Shown: piece by piece, positions 52,501 to 61,321 of the stretch
Layout: each line of letters starts with the position of its first letter
How positions within the stretch are numbered: position 1 is the first letter of the stretch
From: Brevibacterium permense
Lineage (GTDB): Bacteria > Actinomycetota > Actinomycetes > Actinomycetales > Brevibacteriaceae
Reading direction: 5' to 3'
NCBI RefSeq assembly: GCF_025506275.1
Contig: NZ_QYCP01000094.1
Location: forward strand, 124,001-188,000
DNA length: 64,000 bases
The notes under the pieces: model-generated
What the model saw: the letters and a program-made list of their open reading frames with translations, nothing else
The model's database searches: none
Told to the model about the DNA's origin: nothing
Made by a program: the position numbers and the translations under genes

Positions 52501-52604
52501 AACTCATGTCCGATGCCGGCACCTATGAGGACCGCGGCCCCGGCGGCCAGGCCTTCAGCCAGACCATCACCGCCGCGGACATCAAGGGGCTGCTCGAGGG
52601 GTAG
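49578..52604 (+). CDS. SNF2-family DEAD/DEAH helicase
   Basis: A 1008-residue protein of the bacterial SNF2 (RapA/HepA-like) ATPase family. The amino 500 residues are an accessory region without a visible SWIM cysteine motif. Walker A is near residues 562-571 (LADDMGLGKT), the DEAH-like box is LDEAQFVKN near 660, and the carboxy helicase lobe has VFSQFTSFLSNVAAELD, LKAGGFGLNL and the arginine finger block DRAHRIGQ. It uses ATP to move along duplex DNA and may remodel protein-DNA complexes. The GTG at 49578 is the start by homology to the family length. Confidence 0.9.
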   Translation: MPETQPSAVTTGSAIPADWRDAFAPLAEAAPHSHTPVALGFELVQVIPRTWFEAQHSVLLDKDDVTPGANPSLAIRPLMLSESGNWVKKSLSWRTIDRMARQFDIDPAHQEWFTQLAGLRTRGKTDFTPDGAPYHLGDFRTPLLWDHFVQGKKLGIEFVGINPDMTVRIGHNAKAAIDIRRSQSRLQVQTRATIDEREYLPGLIRPIWTHGFFGIDITSGFTVTLAPAETPTKETALPVLQSPGPITIPAAEAEEFFEEYYPLLRSSAEVISSDATVAFPQYGRPRLVVFAAFGAGDKLSLRWYWEYQGPRRTFPVIDRTNLSAASAREYAEQRELDFEDAVVTEVDRLLADTHEAGSALPGIVDVELDDADTADFVVNVLPGLEELEHVKVITRGKKQPYRELGGEPNVKITSVESEKNDWFDLGFQISIDGHPVPFVKLYKALAAGTKKIKLSDDSFLPLNKPIFDKLKALLTEADLIPEWEPGAPKISRMHAGLWSDFEDLADESEPAATWRDSVRALADLDRLPATEVPDLNGAKLRPYQVQGFRWLALLYSCRLGGILADDMGLGKTLQTLALIKHAKASAPFLVVAPTSVVPNWVKEATAFTPDLDVRVVAESTRARGVDLAEVAHGADVIVMSYAMLRLEEVPISRMEWAGLILDEAQFVKNSNAQTHLAAKEVRAPFRLALTGTPLENSLKDVWSLFSITSPGLFPSPHRFEEEYVRPIESGENPGRMQRLQRRIRPFMMRRTKDLVAADLPEKQEQVISVELNSAHRRLYDRILQKERKKILGFVDSEYDKQRFIVFRSLTLLRMLALDPSIVDAEHAEVPSSKLAALLERLGDVIAEGHRSIVFSQFTSFLSNVAAELDRRGVPYVLLDGSTRNRGAVVDAFRSGEAPVFLISLKAGGFGLNLTEADYVFLMDPWWNPASENQAIDRAHRIGQTKNVMVYRYVAEGTIEEKVLALQKRKAQLFDELMSDAGTYEDRGPGGQAFSQTITAADIKGLLEG

Positions 52605-52729
52605 AAGCGGCGCCGAGCAGAAGATTCTGCCAAGCGCGGAGTCCGCGTCGTACCGGCCCGCATCTGGGCTCACAGATCCGCCGAGACGATCTAGGCCAGC
52701 GGTCCTTAAGCAGATATTCTCGGCCCGGC

Positions 52730-53827
52730 TCAGACCAGATAGCGCTTCACCGTGGCCCGGATAGCCTCTGCATGGAGGTAGATCTCTTCAAGACCTTCGA
52801 TCGTGTGCCTGGTCTCGACCTTTTCTTCATCGAAGAGACCCAGGTACTTCTGCTTCTTACCATTGAAATGGAGTCGAGCGATGGGCTTTCTGTTGTTGTC
52901 ATCCAGAAGCACGGCAAAATAGGACTTCGCATCACGTTGAACTACTCGTTCCGGCTTCACCTCGCTGCAGCTGATGGCCTTGACGATCTGGTAGCCCTCG
53001 AGTTCTTCCAACGTCGTTTCGATCACTGTATCTCTGTCCAGATCTGATTCGACGACAGGCTCGCTGGCCACAGTATCCTCCCTAGCAGGATCCTCCGCTT
53101 GCGGAACATCAGAGGCTCCCAACGCAGTCTTCAGGCGGTCGTTCACCCTTTCATTGAGGAACTGTTTCGCCGCTTTGGACACCAACTGGGTGAACTGCGC
53201 CTTGGCGTCCTGCGTAAATCGACCGTCGTAGACACGGCTGGTGAAGAGGCGCACGAACGCCTCATCCGGCTCCTTGAACTGCCCGGCGATTTCCCTCTTG
53301 ATGGCTCCGACGTACTTCAGTTCTTCTGCAGCGCTGACCACCGAATCGAGGTCGAACACTTCTTTGGTCAACTTCTTGAGTTCCGGAACGATCGTCTCGT
53401 CGATCTCATTGAGGTCGAGCACCAGGAAGGGCCTGTCGTCCATTTTGTTCGGTGCATCGAGGTCGGTATAGAAGTTATAGACCTCGCCGTTTGTGAGAAC
53501 TGCGATCCGAGCATTTGTCACGGAGAAATACCGGAAGAGCTGGGACGCGTGCTCGATCTTCAACGGCTCCGTCGACTTCTTGCACTCGATGAGGATCTGC
53601 ACTTCACCATCGCGCATGATGGCGTAGTCGACCTTCTCGTTCTTCTTCACTCCGACATCGGCCGAAAACTCTGGCACCACCTCAAGTGGGTTGAAGATGT
53701 CGTAACCCAGGATCGTTGAAATGAAGGGCATAATAAACGCGTTTTTCGTTGCCTCTTCGGTCTGAATCGCTTCTCGCTGGTTGCCAACCTTGGCAGCCAA
53801 GGCAGACAGCCGCTCTTCGAACTCCAT
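52730..53827 (-). CDS. HsdR N-terminal-type (PD-D/ExK) nuclease, orphan
   Basis: A 365-residue protein like the amino part of type I restriction R subunits (COG4748 group). The nuclease core is VDYAIMRDGEVQILIECKKS (about residues 66-85), with the Asp, Glu and Lys of the PD-(D/E)xK site. Before it comes PFISTILGYDIFNP and after it YFSVTNARIAVLTNGEVYNF. Helicase and methylase domains are lacking. The carboxy 100 residues form a separate basic domain. G+C is visibly lower than in the neighbours, and GGAGG precedes the ATG. Probably acquired; a defence role is possible. Confidence 0.78.
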   Translation of the reverse strand: MEFEERLSALAAKVGNQREAIQTEEATKNAFIMPFISTILGYDIFNPLEVVPEFSADVGVKKNEKVDYAIMRDGEVQILIECKKSTEPLKIEHASQLFRYFSVTNARIAVLTNGEVYNFYTDLDAPNKMDDRPFLVLDLNEIDETIVPELKKLTKEVFDLDSVVSAAEELKYVGAIKREIAGQFKEPDEAFVRLFTSRVYDGRFTQDAKAQFTQLVSKAAKQFLNERVNDRLKTALGASDVPQAEDPAREDTVASEPVVESDLDRDTVIETTLEELEGYQIVKAISCSEVKPERVVQRDAKSYFAVLLDDNNRKPIARLHFNGKKQKYLGLFDEEKVETRHTIEGLEEIYLHAEAIRATVKRYLV

Positions 53828-53992
53828 TGTTCCTCCACAAGCTCACGTCATCGATAGTTGCGTAATTTCAAACTGTAGCCTGCTGGGAATGATATGAACC
53901 GTCCGGACGCGCATAATGCTGTTTGCATCAGCCGGAGCGTTTAGTCTTGGACCGAGACGACCCGACAGTCCGATCACAGAGGGAAGGCTCCC

Positions 53993-55237
53993 ATGCGCAC
54001 ACCGATCCCCGACTATCTCGACGAGATCCTCGATGCTCTGCGCGACGATGACTCAGGAAGCGTCGCCGACTACATCCCGGCACTCAAGGCAGCGAACCCC
54101 GATCTGTTCGCCGTCGCCCTGACGACAGTGGCAGGCAGGACGTACAGCTCGGGCGACTGCGATGTCGAATTCTCGATCCAGTCGATGTCGAAGCCCTTCA
54201 CCTACGCTGCCGCACTCGCCGACCGAGGCGAGCAGTTCGTGACCTCACACGTCGGAGTCGAACCTTCCGGTGAGGCCTTCAACGAGCTCTCCCTGGAGAC
54301 CGGGAGCCACCGACCGAAGAACCCGATGATCAATGCGGGCGCAATCACGACTCACCACCTCCTCGTCGACTCCGGCACCAGCCGACAGGCTCGGGTCGAA
54401 CGCGCCCGCGATTTCTTCTCCGAACTCGCCGGCCGCCGACTGCACATCGATGAGCGGATCTTCGAATCCGAGCTCGAAGCCGCCGACCGCAACCTCGCCA
54501 TCGCCCACATGCTGCGCAGCTACGGCATCATCGAGGACGACCCGCACGAAGTCGTCGCCGGATACACCGCGCAATGCTCGATCTCAGTGACGGTGCGCGA
54601 CATCGCGATGATGACTGCGACACTGGCCAACGGCGGAATCCATCCCGTCACCGGCACCACAGTCGTCGCCCGCCCCATCGCCCGGCGGACCCTGTCGGTC
54701 ATGGCCGCTGCAGGCATGTACGACGCCGCGGGTTCCTGGTTCACCGATGTCGGAATTCCGGCGAAGAGCGGAGTGGCCGGCGGCCTTCTCGGCGCCCTTC
54801 CGGGGCAGGTGGGCATCGGCACGCTCTCCCCACGCCTCGATGACCACGGCAACAGCGTCCGAGGCCAGAGAGTCTTCCGTCGCCTGTCTGCGGATATGGG
54901 GCTCCACCTCATGGACGCCGAGGCGCTCGGTTCACGTGAGCCGCGCAGCATCGCGGTCGGTGGAGATACGACGACCGTTGCCCTGCAGGGAATCATCGAC
55001 TTCACCGGCGCCGAGGTGGTCCTCGACCGACTCGACCGCTCCACCCCGACGACGCCGAAGGTCATCATCGACCTCTCTCGGGTCGACAGCTTCACCGACG
55101 TCGGTCGCCGAATGGTCCTCGAGGGGATGCGGCGCCTGAGCCTCGACGGTCTCGCTGTCGGACTCAAGGATCCGGATGGCGTCCTACCCGAGCCCGACCT
55201 CGGCGATGGGACCTTTCCGTTCATCCCGAACGGCTGA
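53993..55237 (+). CDS. glsA: Glutaminase with C-terminal STAS domain
   Basis: A 414-residue protein. Residues 1-300 are a serine-dependent glutaminase: FSIQSMSKPFTYAAAL with the catalytic SxxK, NPMINAGAI, and KSGVAGGLLGALPG at the end. It hydrolyses glutamine to glutamate and ammonia. Residues 310-405 are a STAS domain (TVALQGIIDFTGAEVVLDRL; KVIIDLSRVDSFTDVGRRMV), as found in some actinobacterial glutaminases, where it may regulate the enzyme. AGGGAAG lies a few bases before the ATG at 53993. Confidence 0.92.
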   Translation: MRTPIPDYLDEILDALRDDDSGSVADYIPALKAANPDLFAVALTTVAGRTYSSGDCDVEFSIQSMSKPFTYAAALADRGEQFVTSHVGVEPSGEAFNELSLETGSHRPKNPMINAGAITTHHLLVDSGTSRQARVERARDFFSELAGRRLHIDERIFESELEAADRNLAIAHMLRSYGIIEDDPHEVVAGYTAQCSISVTVRDIAMMTATLANGGIHPVTGTTVVARPIARRTLSVMAAAGMYDAAGSWFTDVGIPAKSGVAGGLLGALPGQVGIGTLSPRLDDHGNSVRGQRVFRRLSADMGLHLMDAEALGSREPRSIAVGGDTTTVALQGIIDFTGAEVVLDRLDRSTPTTPKVIIDLSRVDSFTDVGRRMVLEGMRRLSLDGLAVGLKDPDGVLPEPDLGDGTFPFIPNG

Positions 55238-55255
55238 GCCCGGCGCCGACGCCGC

Positions 55256-56734
55256 TCACCCCCAACCGGGGACGACGAAGATCAGCCAGGTGACGATCGG
55301 TGCGATGACGACCATCGAGAAGCCCCACACCATGAGCTGCTTGAACACCCTGTCCCGCTGTTCTTCAGGCGAGTTCGCCACAACCAGAGCACCAGAGGTG
55401 GAGAACGGCGAGGAATCGACCACCGAAGACGAGATCGCCAGGGCGATGATCAGCCCGATCTCGCCGACGCTGCCTGTGAGCAGGAACGGCACAGCCAGAG
55501 GAATGAGTGCGCCGAGGATGCCCGTCGTCGACGCGAATGCAGAGACGACCGCGCCGATGAAGCAGATGATCAGTGCCGCGAAGAGCGGAGCTCCCATGCC
55601 GGCGACCTGACCGCCGAGCCAGTCGATCGTGCCCAGACGTTCCATGAGCTCGACATAGGTGACGATGCCGCAGATCAACAGCACAGTGGGCCACGCGATC
55701 TTGCTCACCGCGCCCTTGCTGGTTCGGGGCGAGAAGAACGAGATGATCACGGCGATGCTGATCGCGGTGAAGCCGACGTCCTGATTGAGCGGGGGCACAA
55801 CCATGACCGCAAGAACGATGAGCCCGACGAGAGTGACGATCCGATTCCGATCGAGGGTGGTGACTTCGACATCCTCGTCGGTGTCCTTGACCATCGTCGT
55901 CTGGACCGACCGTCGAGCCGCCCTCCGCTCGGGATCGTGATACGGCGCGGGCGAGCCGCCCGATCCGCTGCCAGAACCGCCCACCCCGGCACCATCCAAG
56001 CCAGACGTGCCCGAGTTGCCGCTGCCTCCGGCACCGCTGCCGGAGTCGACGCCGCCGCCCCCACCGGATGCGCCGACGTCGACCAGTTCCCCGTCTTTGT
56101 CCTCGAGGCCGTGGCCCAGGTCGCGCTTGCCCAGCAGCTCCCGTCCGCCGAAGAGGAAGAAGCAGACAAAGCCGAGGATGACATTGAAGACGAACGATGC
56201 GAGGAAGAGCAGCAGCGGGCTGCCCGGAAGGTCATTGCGTTCGACAACCTGATTGGTGATCGTGCCGAAGATGCTCAACGGCGAGAAACCGCCGGCTGTC
56301 GCACCGTTGATGACCATCAGCCCCATGAGCAGCGGTCGGATGCCGTACCGCCGGGCAAAGCCCATCCCCATCGGCGCGATGATCGCGATGGCGGCCGGCA
56401 CCACGGAACCGAAACCGGACAGAAGAGCCGTGACGACGAAGAACACCCACGGGATCAGGGCAATTCGGCCGCCGACGGCCTTGACGAGGACATGGACGAT
56501 CCAATCGACTGTGCCGTTGTCCTTCGCCAAGGCGAACAGATAGGTGACGCCCACCAGAATGAGGAACAGATCTGCAGGGAAACCCGACAGCAGAGTGTCG
56601 ACGTCCTCACCCAGGACAAAGGTTCCGAACAGAAACGTCGCCATGAGCGCGAGCGCGCCCATATGGACCGAAACGAAGGTGGCGATGACGAACAGGGCCA
56701 CGAGGACGAGTATCGAAGCAATTTCCAAAGACAC
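55256..56734 (-). CDS. MatC-like dicarboxylate/malonate carrier (SLC13-type)
   Basis: A 492-residue transporter with about 12 membrane segments. The amino half (MGALALMATFLFGTFVLGED, FPADLFLILVGVTYLFALAK) matches the MatC_N dicarboxylate carrier family. Between segments 6 and 7 is a long cytoplasmic loop (about residues 210-270) that is almost pure Gly/Ser with charged ends. Both halves contain SxSP-like loop motifs (GGFSPLSIFGT; DSSPFSTSGAL) that line the substrate path. It is divergent from the aminotransferase operon across a 407-bp gap, so it may import the substrate of that operon. Confidence 0.82.
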   Translation of the reverse strand: MSLEIASILVLVALFVIATFVSVHMGALALMATFLFGTFVLGEDVDTLLSGFPADLFLILVGVTYLFALAKDNGTVDWIVHVLVKAVGGRIALIPWVFFVVTALLSGFGSVVPAAIAIIAPMGMGFARRYGIRPLLMGLMVINGATAGGFSPLSIFGTITNQVVERNDLPGSPLLLFLASFVFNVILGFVCFFLFGGRELLGKRDLGHGLEDKDGELVDVGASGGGGGVDSGSGAGGSGNSGTSGLDGAGVGGSGSGSGGSPAPYHDPERRAARRSVQTTMVKDTDEDVEVTTLDRNRIVTLVGLIVLAVMVVPPLNQDVGFTAISIAVIISFFSPRTSKGAVSKIAWPTVLLICGIVTYVELMERLGTIDWLGGQVAGMGAPLFAALIICFIGAVVSAFASTTGILGALIPLAVPFLLTGSVGEIGLIIALAISSSVVDSSPFSTSGALVVANSPEEQRDRVFKQLMVWGFSMVVIAPIVTWLIFVVPGWG

Positions 56735-57141
56735 AATTCGCTCCTATGCGATGTGTAAATCAGCCGGAAACGACCCCATTGCCGCAACCGGCATTCCACG
56801 ATGTGGAAATGTTCTTGCTACTTTATGAAAGTCTGCCCCGAGCAATTCCAAATCGTCAAGACATCGACTTCAGTTTCCCGAATATCAGGATCATGTATAC
56901 CGGGACGCTTCCGGCAAAAGAATCACGGCGTCTTACGGATCCACATATCCCCAGGTCCAAAGCTCAGAAGAAATGGAATACCTCCAGCTGAATCGGAGCA
57001 GAAATACTCGACTCGCTCGACGAGACGATCGGCGCAGATTTCCGTTCCGAATCCTGGAAAGGGCATTTTTCATTCGAAATCATTGTGGTAGCGTCAAATG
57101 AAAATGATGTACCGCATCGTGGAATCAGAGAGGATTCTTCA
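56735..57141. promoter_or_regulatory. 407-bp divergent control region
   Basis: An AT-richer gap between the MatC-like gene and the aminotransferase operon, with no gene visible. At 56794-56808 is a perfect inverted repeat TTCCAC-GAT-GTGGAA, the type bound by IclR-family regulators. Near the aminotransferase, CATTTTTCATT (57064-57074) and AATGAAAATG (57097-57106) form a second, imperfect inverted repeat. No regulator gene lies beside it, so the regulator must be elsewhere. Confidence 0.5.
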
Positions 57142-58305
57142 ATGACTATCAGCGGACGGCATTTCCTACAGATTCCGGGCCCCAGCAACGTTCCCGATAC
57201 TGTTCTTCGGGCCATTTCGATGCCCACCATCGACCATCGCGGCCCGGCGTTCAAAGAGCTCTTCAGTCATGTGCTCTCAGGCATGGCCGACATCTTCGGA
57301 ACCGCCAATCAGGTCGTCATCTACCCAGCCACGGGAACCGGGGCGTGGGAGGCTGCGCTGGTCAACACGCTCAACCCCGGCGACGAGATCCTCTGTTACG
57401 AAACCGGTCATTTCTCCTCACTATGGAAGACGATGGCCGAGAAATGGGGTCTCAGACCCACGGTCATTGCCGGGGATTGGCGCACCGGTGCCGATCCGCA
57501 GAAGATCGGCGAGGCTCTCGCCGCCGACACAGCTCACCGCTTCAAGGCCGTATGCGTCGTCCACAACGAGACCTCAACCGGAGTCACGAGCCGCATTCCC
57601 GAGATCCGCGCGGCCATCGACGCCGCAGACCACCCAGCTCTGTTCATGGTCGACACGATCTCCTCGCTCGGTTCCGTCGACTACCGGCACGACGAATGGC
57701 GCGTCGACGTCACCGTCTCGGGCTCACAGAAGGGCCTCATGCTCCCGCCGGGGCTGTCCTTCAACGCCGTCAGCGACAAGGCGCTGGCCGCCCACGAGTC
57801 CTCGTCCCTGCCGAAGTCCGTATGGAACTGGACGGAGATGCTCGCCGCCGGCAGAAACGGAATGACTCCCTACACCCCGAACACGAACATCCTGTTCGGA
57901 CTCAAGGAGTCTCTGCGGCTGCTGAACGAAGAGGGCCTGGAGAACGTCTTCGCTCGACATATCCGCTTCGGCGAAGCGACGCGAGCCGCGGTCGAAGCCT
58001 GGGGCCTCGAAGTGCTGTGCACGAACGAGAGCGAATACTCCCCCGTGCTCACCGCCGTCGTCATGCCCGAAGGGCACGACGCAGACGAGTTGAGAAAGCT
58101 CATCCTCGACCGCTTCGACATGTCTCTGGGGGCGGGCCTCTCCAAACTCCAGGGGACGGTCTTCCGGATCGGCCACCTCGGCGATCTCAATGATCTCACC
58201 CTTGCAGGCACACTGGCCGGGGTCCAGATGGGACTGCAGCTGGCGGGAGTGAAGATCGACCCGGCCGGCCTCGGAGCCGCCCTCGACATCCTGCGCGAGG
58301 GCTGA
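57142..58305 (+). CDS. Class V aminotransferase (serine-glyoxylate type)
   Basis: A 387-residue PLP enzyme. Signatures are QIPGPSNVPDTVLRAISMPT at the start, YPATGTGAWEAAL, HNETSTGVTSRI, FMVDTISSLGSV with the PLP-binding Asp, and VSGSQKGLMLPPGL with the Schiff-base lysine. This matches serine-glyoxylate aminotransferases, which make glycine and hydroxypyruvate from serine and glyoxylate; alanine-glyoxylate or ureidoglycine-glyoxylate activity is also possible in the family. AGAGAGGA precedes the ATG at 57142. It leads an operon of four genes. Confidence 0.85.
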   Translation: MTISGRHFLQIPGPSNVPDTVLRAISMPTIDHRGPAFKELFSHVLSGMADIFGTANQVVIYPATGTGAWEAALVNTLNPGDEILCYETGHFSSLWKTMAEKWGLRPTVIAGDWRTGADPQKIGEALAADTAHRFKAVCVVHNETSTGVTSRIPEIRAAIDAADHPALFMVDTISSLGSVDYRHDEWRVDVTVSGSQKGLMLPPGLSFNAVSDKALAAHESSSLPKSVWNWTEMLAAGRNGMTPYTPNTNILFGLKESLRLLNEEGLENVFARHIRFGEATRAAVEAWGLEVLCTNESEYSPVLTAVVMPEGHDADELRKLILDRFDMSLGAGLSKLQGTVFRIGHLGDLNDLTLAGTLAGVQMGLQLAGVKIDPAGLGAALDILREG

Positions 58306-58312
58306 GCTCACC

Positions 58313-61267
58313 ATGAGCGCCGACACGACTGCTGACACGAACACGAACGTCACCGACCTCGTCACCGATCTCACGCGCAGCATCGAAGGCGGCGTCGACA
58401 CCTCGGCCCGCCGTCTGGCCGAATATGCCGTCGACGCCTCGAACTACCGGATCGTCCCGCAGGTCGTGGCCTTCCCGAAGACCACGGCCGACGTCGTCAC
58501 GATCCTCGACGTGGCCAGGTCACACCGGGTGCCCATCACCTCCCGCGGCGGCGGCACCTCACAGGCGGGCAATTCGATCGGCACCGGCATCGTCATCGAC
58601 TTCTCCCGCCACCTCAACCGTATCCTCGACATCGACCCGGTGGCGAAGACCGCTCGTGTCGAACCCGGGGTGCTCATGAGTCAGCTGCAGAAAGCCGGGA
58701 AACCACACGGGCTGACCTTCGGGCCTGATCCGTCGACGAAGAACCGGGCGACGATCGCGGGCATGATCGGCAACAACTCCTGCGGACCGCACGCGATCTC
58801 GGCCGGTCGCACCGTCGACAACATCGTCGAGATGACGGCCATCGACGGCAACGGCCGGTCGTTCCTCGCCGGGTCCGGGCTCGATCCCATTCCCGGACTC
58901 GCCGAGGTGGCCGGCCGTCATCTCGGAGTCATCCGCACCGAGTTCGGTCGGTTCAGCCGCCAGGCATCGGCCTATGCGATGGAGCATCTGCTCCCGGAGA
59001 ACGGCCCGAATCTCGCGAAGTTCCTCGTCGGCAGCGAAGGCACCCTGACGACGATCACCGAGGCGGTCGTGAGCCTCGGCGATCTTCCGAACTCACCGAC
59101 GGTGCTCGTCCTCGGCTACCCTGACATGTTCGAGGCCGCCGATGCCGTGCCCCGGGTGCTGCCCCATGGGCCGCTCGCCGTCGAAGGCATCGACTCGCGG
59201 CTCATGGACATGGTCCGCAACCACAAGGGCAAGGACGCCGTGCCTGAGCTGCCGGCGGGCGAGGGCTGGCTGCTCATCGAGGTCGCCGGCGCCACCGCGG
59301 ACGAAGCGGTCGCGAATGCCGAGGTCATCGCCGCGGATGCCGGCACCGATCACTTCCGCATCCTGCCTGCCGGCAAGGAGGCGAGCACCCTGTGGGGCAT
59401 CCGCGCCGACGCCGGCGGACTGGCCGGACGCACCGAAGACGGCAATCCCGCCTGGACCGGATGGGAAGATGCCGCGGTGCCGCCCGAGGTGCTCGGCGAC
59501 TACCTGCGCGACCAGGACGAGCTGATGGCTTCCTACGGCGTCCGCGGTCTGCCCTACGGTCACTTCGGGGACGGCTGCGTGCACATGCGCACGGACTTCC
59601 CCTTCGACCGTCCCGACGGCGTCGAGATCTTCCACGATTTCGTCATGGAGGCCGGGCGACTCGTCACGAAGTACGGCGGATCCGCTTCCGGCGAGCACGG
59701 CGACGGGCGAGCCCGCTCCGAACTCCTCGGTCTCCAGCACTCGGATGAGGCGATCGCCGCCCTCGGCGAGGTCAAACGGCTCTTCGACCCGGACAACCTG
59801 CTCAATCCGGGCATCATCGTCGACCCTCTGCCGATCACCGCTGACCTGCGCAGGCCGCAGTCGATCTCGATCGGCACGGCCGGCGGCTTCGCCTTCGCCC
59901 ACGACAAGGGCAGCTTCACGAACGCCGTCCACCGCTGCGTGGGCGTCGGCAAATGCCGTGCGGATACCTCCGGGGCCGGCGGCTTCATGTGCCCGTCGTA
60001 TCTGGCGACGAAGGATGAGAAGGATTCCACCCGCGGCCGCGCCCGAGTCCTCCAAGAGGTGACCAACGGAGGCCTGTTCGACACCTGGGACAGCGCCGAG
60101 GTGGCTGACTCGCTCGACCTGTGTCTGAGCTGCAAGGCCTGTTCGTCCGACTGCCCGGCCGGGGTCGATATGGCACAGTACAAGTCCGAGGTCCTCCACC
60201 GCACCTACCGCGGCAAGCTCCGTCCGCTGTCGCACTATTCCCTGGGCTGGCTGCCGAGCTGGGGGCGACTGCTCACCGCGATTCCCGGAGTCAGTTCAGT
60301 GGTGAACGCGGCGCTGGGGGTCCGTCCCCTGGCCAAGCTGGTCCTGTCCGGCGGCGGAATGGACCCCCGACGGAAGATGGTCCGGTTCAACGACCGACGC
60401 TTCTCCCGCTGGGCGAAGTCCCGCCTCTCCCCCACCGAGGCGCGCGATGCCTCAACGGCGGATCGCGACGCCCTCGTCGCCGACGAATACATCAGCACTT
60501 CCGACGCAAGGAAGAAGCAGGTCCTGCTGTGGGCGGATTCGTTCACCGAATACCTCTCCGACGCCGGGGCGAGAACGGCCGTCGACCTGCTGGAGTCGGC
60601 CGGTTTCGAGATCCTGCTGCCTTCGAAACAGGCCTGCTGCGGGCTCACACTCATCTCCACCGGACAGCTCGACGCGGCGAAGCGGAAGCTCGAGTCGACG
60701 ATGGCGATCCTCGATCCCTACGCGCGGAAGAACATTCCCATCGTCGGAATCGAACCGAGCTGCACCGCGGTGCTGCGCAGCGACCTCGACGACCTGTTTC
60801 CCGATGACGAACGGGCCAGGCGGATCGCGGCGACCACCTCGACGCTGGCCGAGGTCCTCGTCGATGCGGAGTTCGATGTTCCCGATCTCACGGGCCGCAC
60901 CGTCGTCGTCCAACCGCACTGCCACCAGCATTCGGTCATGGGCTTCGCCGCAGACCGGGCGCTCCTCGAGCGCACGGGAGCGACGGTGCGCGAGCTCGCC
61001 GGCTGCTGCGGTCTGGCCGGGAACTTCGGCATGGAGGCCGGCCACTACGAGACTTCGGTGGCGGTGGCTGAGAACGCTCTGCTGCCGGCTCTGCGCGACG
61101 CCCCGGCGGATTCGATCTTCTTGGCCGATGGGTTCTCCTGCCGGACACAGGCGGCGGATCTCGCGAACGTGAACGGCATGACACTGCCGCAGCTGCTCAC
61201 CGGCGAAGCCTCGAAGCCGGAGCATTCGGCCCGCGCCTCCCGTCTGCCCGAACCCGCCGATGGGTGA
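58313..61267 (+). CDS. FAD and Fe-S 2-hydroxyacid dehydrogenase (GlcD-GlcF fusion type)
   Basis: A 984-residue, one-chain version of the GlcD-GlcF or Dld-type quinone-linked dehydrogenases. Residues 45-230 are the PCMH FAD domain (TSRGGGTSQAGNSIGTG), followed by the FAD-oxidase carboxy domain (GSASGEHGDGRARSELLG). Near residue 541 and 603 are cysteine clusters (CVGVGKC; CLSCKACSSDCPAG) for 4Fe-4S centres, and CCG domains follow at QACCGL and AGCCGLAGNFG. It oxidises D-lactate, glycolate or 2-hydroxyglutarate-like acids and passes electrons to quinone. It starts 8 bp after the aminotransferase. Confidence 0.88.
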   Translation: MSADTTADTNTNVTDLVTDLTRSIEGGVDTSARRLAEYAVDASNYRIVPQVVAFPKTTADVVTILDVARSHRVPITSRGGGTSQAGNSIGTGIVIDFSRHLNRILDIDPVAKTARVEPGVLMSQLQKAGKPHGLTFGPDPSTKNRATIAGMIGNNSCGPHAISAGRTVDNIVEMTAIDGNGRSFLAGSGLDPIPGLAEVAGRHLGVIRTEFGRFSRQASAYAMEHLLPENGPNLAKFLVGSEGTLTTITEAVVSLGDLPNSPTVLVLGYPDMFEAADAVPRVLPHGPLAVEGIDSRLMDMVRNHKGKDAVPELPAGEGWLLIEVAGATADEAVANAEVIAADAGTDHFRILPAGKEASTLWGIRADAGGLAGRTEDGNPAWTGWEDAAVPPEVLGDYLRDQDELMASYGVRGLPYGHFGDGCVHMRTDFPFDRPDGVEIFHDFVMEAGRLVTKYGGSASGEHGDGRARSELLGLQHSDEAIAALGEVKRLFDPDNLLNPGIIVDPLPITADLRRPQSISIGTAGGFAFAHDKGSFTNAVHRCVGVGKCRADTSGAGGFMCPSYLATKDEKDSTRGRARVLQEVTNGGLFDTWDSAEVADSLDLCLSCKACSSDCPAGVDMAQYKSEVLHRTYRGKLRPLSHYSLGWLPSWGRLLTAIPGVSSVVNAALGVRPLAKLVLSGGGMDPRRKMVRFNDRRFSRWAKSRLSPTEARDASTADRDALVADEYISTSDARKKQVLLWADSFTEYLSDAGARTAVDLLESAGFEILLPSKQACCGLTLISTGQLDAAKRKLESTMAILDPYARKNIPIVGIEPSCTAVLRSDLDDLFPDDERARRIAATTSTLAEVLVDAEFDVPDLTGRTVVVQPHCHQHSVMGFAADRALLERTGATVRELAGCCGLAGNFGMEAGHYETSVAVAENALLPALRDAPADSIFLADGFSCRTQAADLANVNGMTLPQLLTGEASKPEHSARASRLPEPADG

Positions 61268-61321
61268 ACTGGCGGGTGCCCCGAAACGACTGAGACGAAC
61301 CGACCGATCAGAGAGGACGAG

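Noticed and set aside
49578..53827. SNF2 helicase plus HsdR-N nuclease as a two-gene defence operon
   Set aside because: The genes are convergent, differ in G+C, and share no promoter, so only proximity supports a link.
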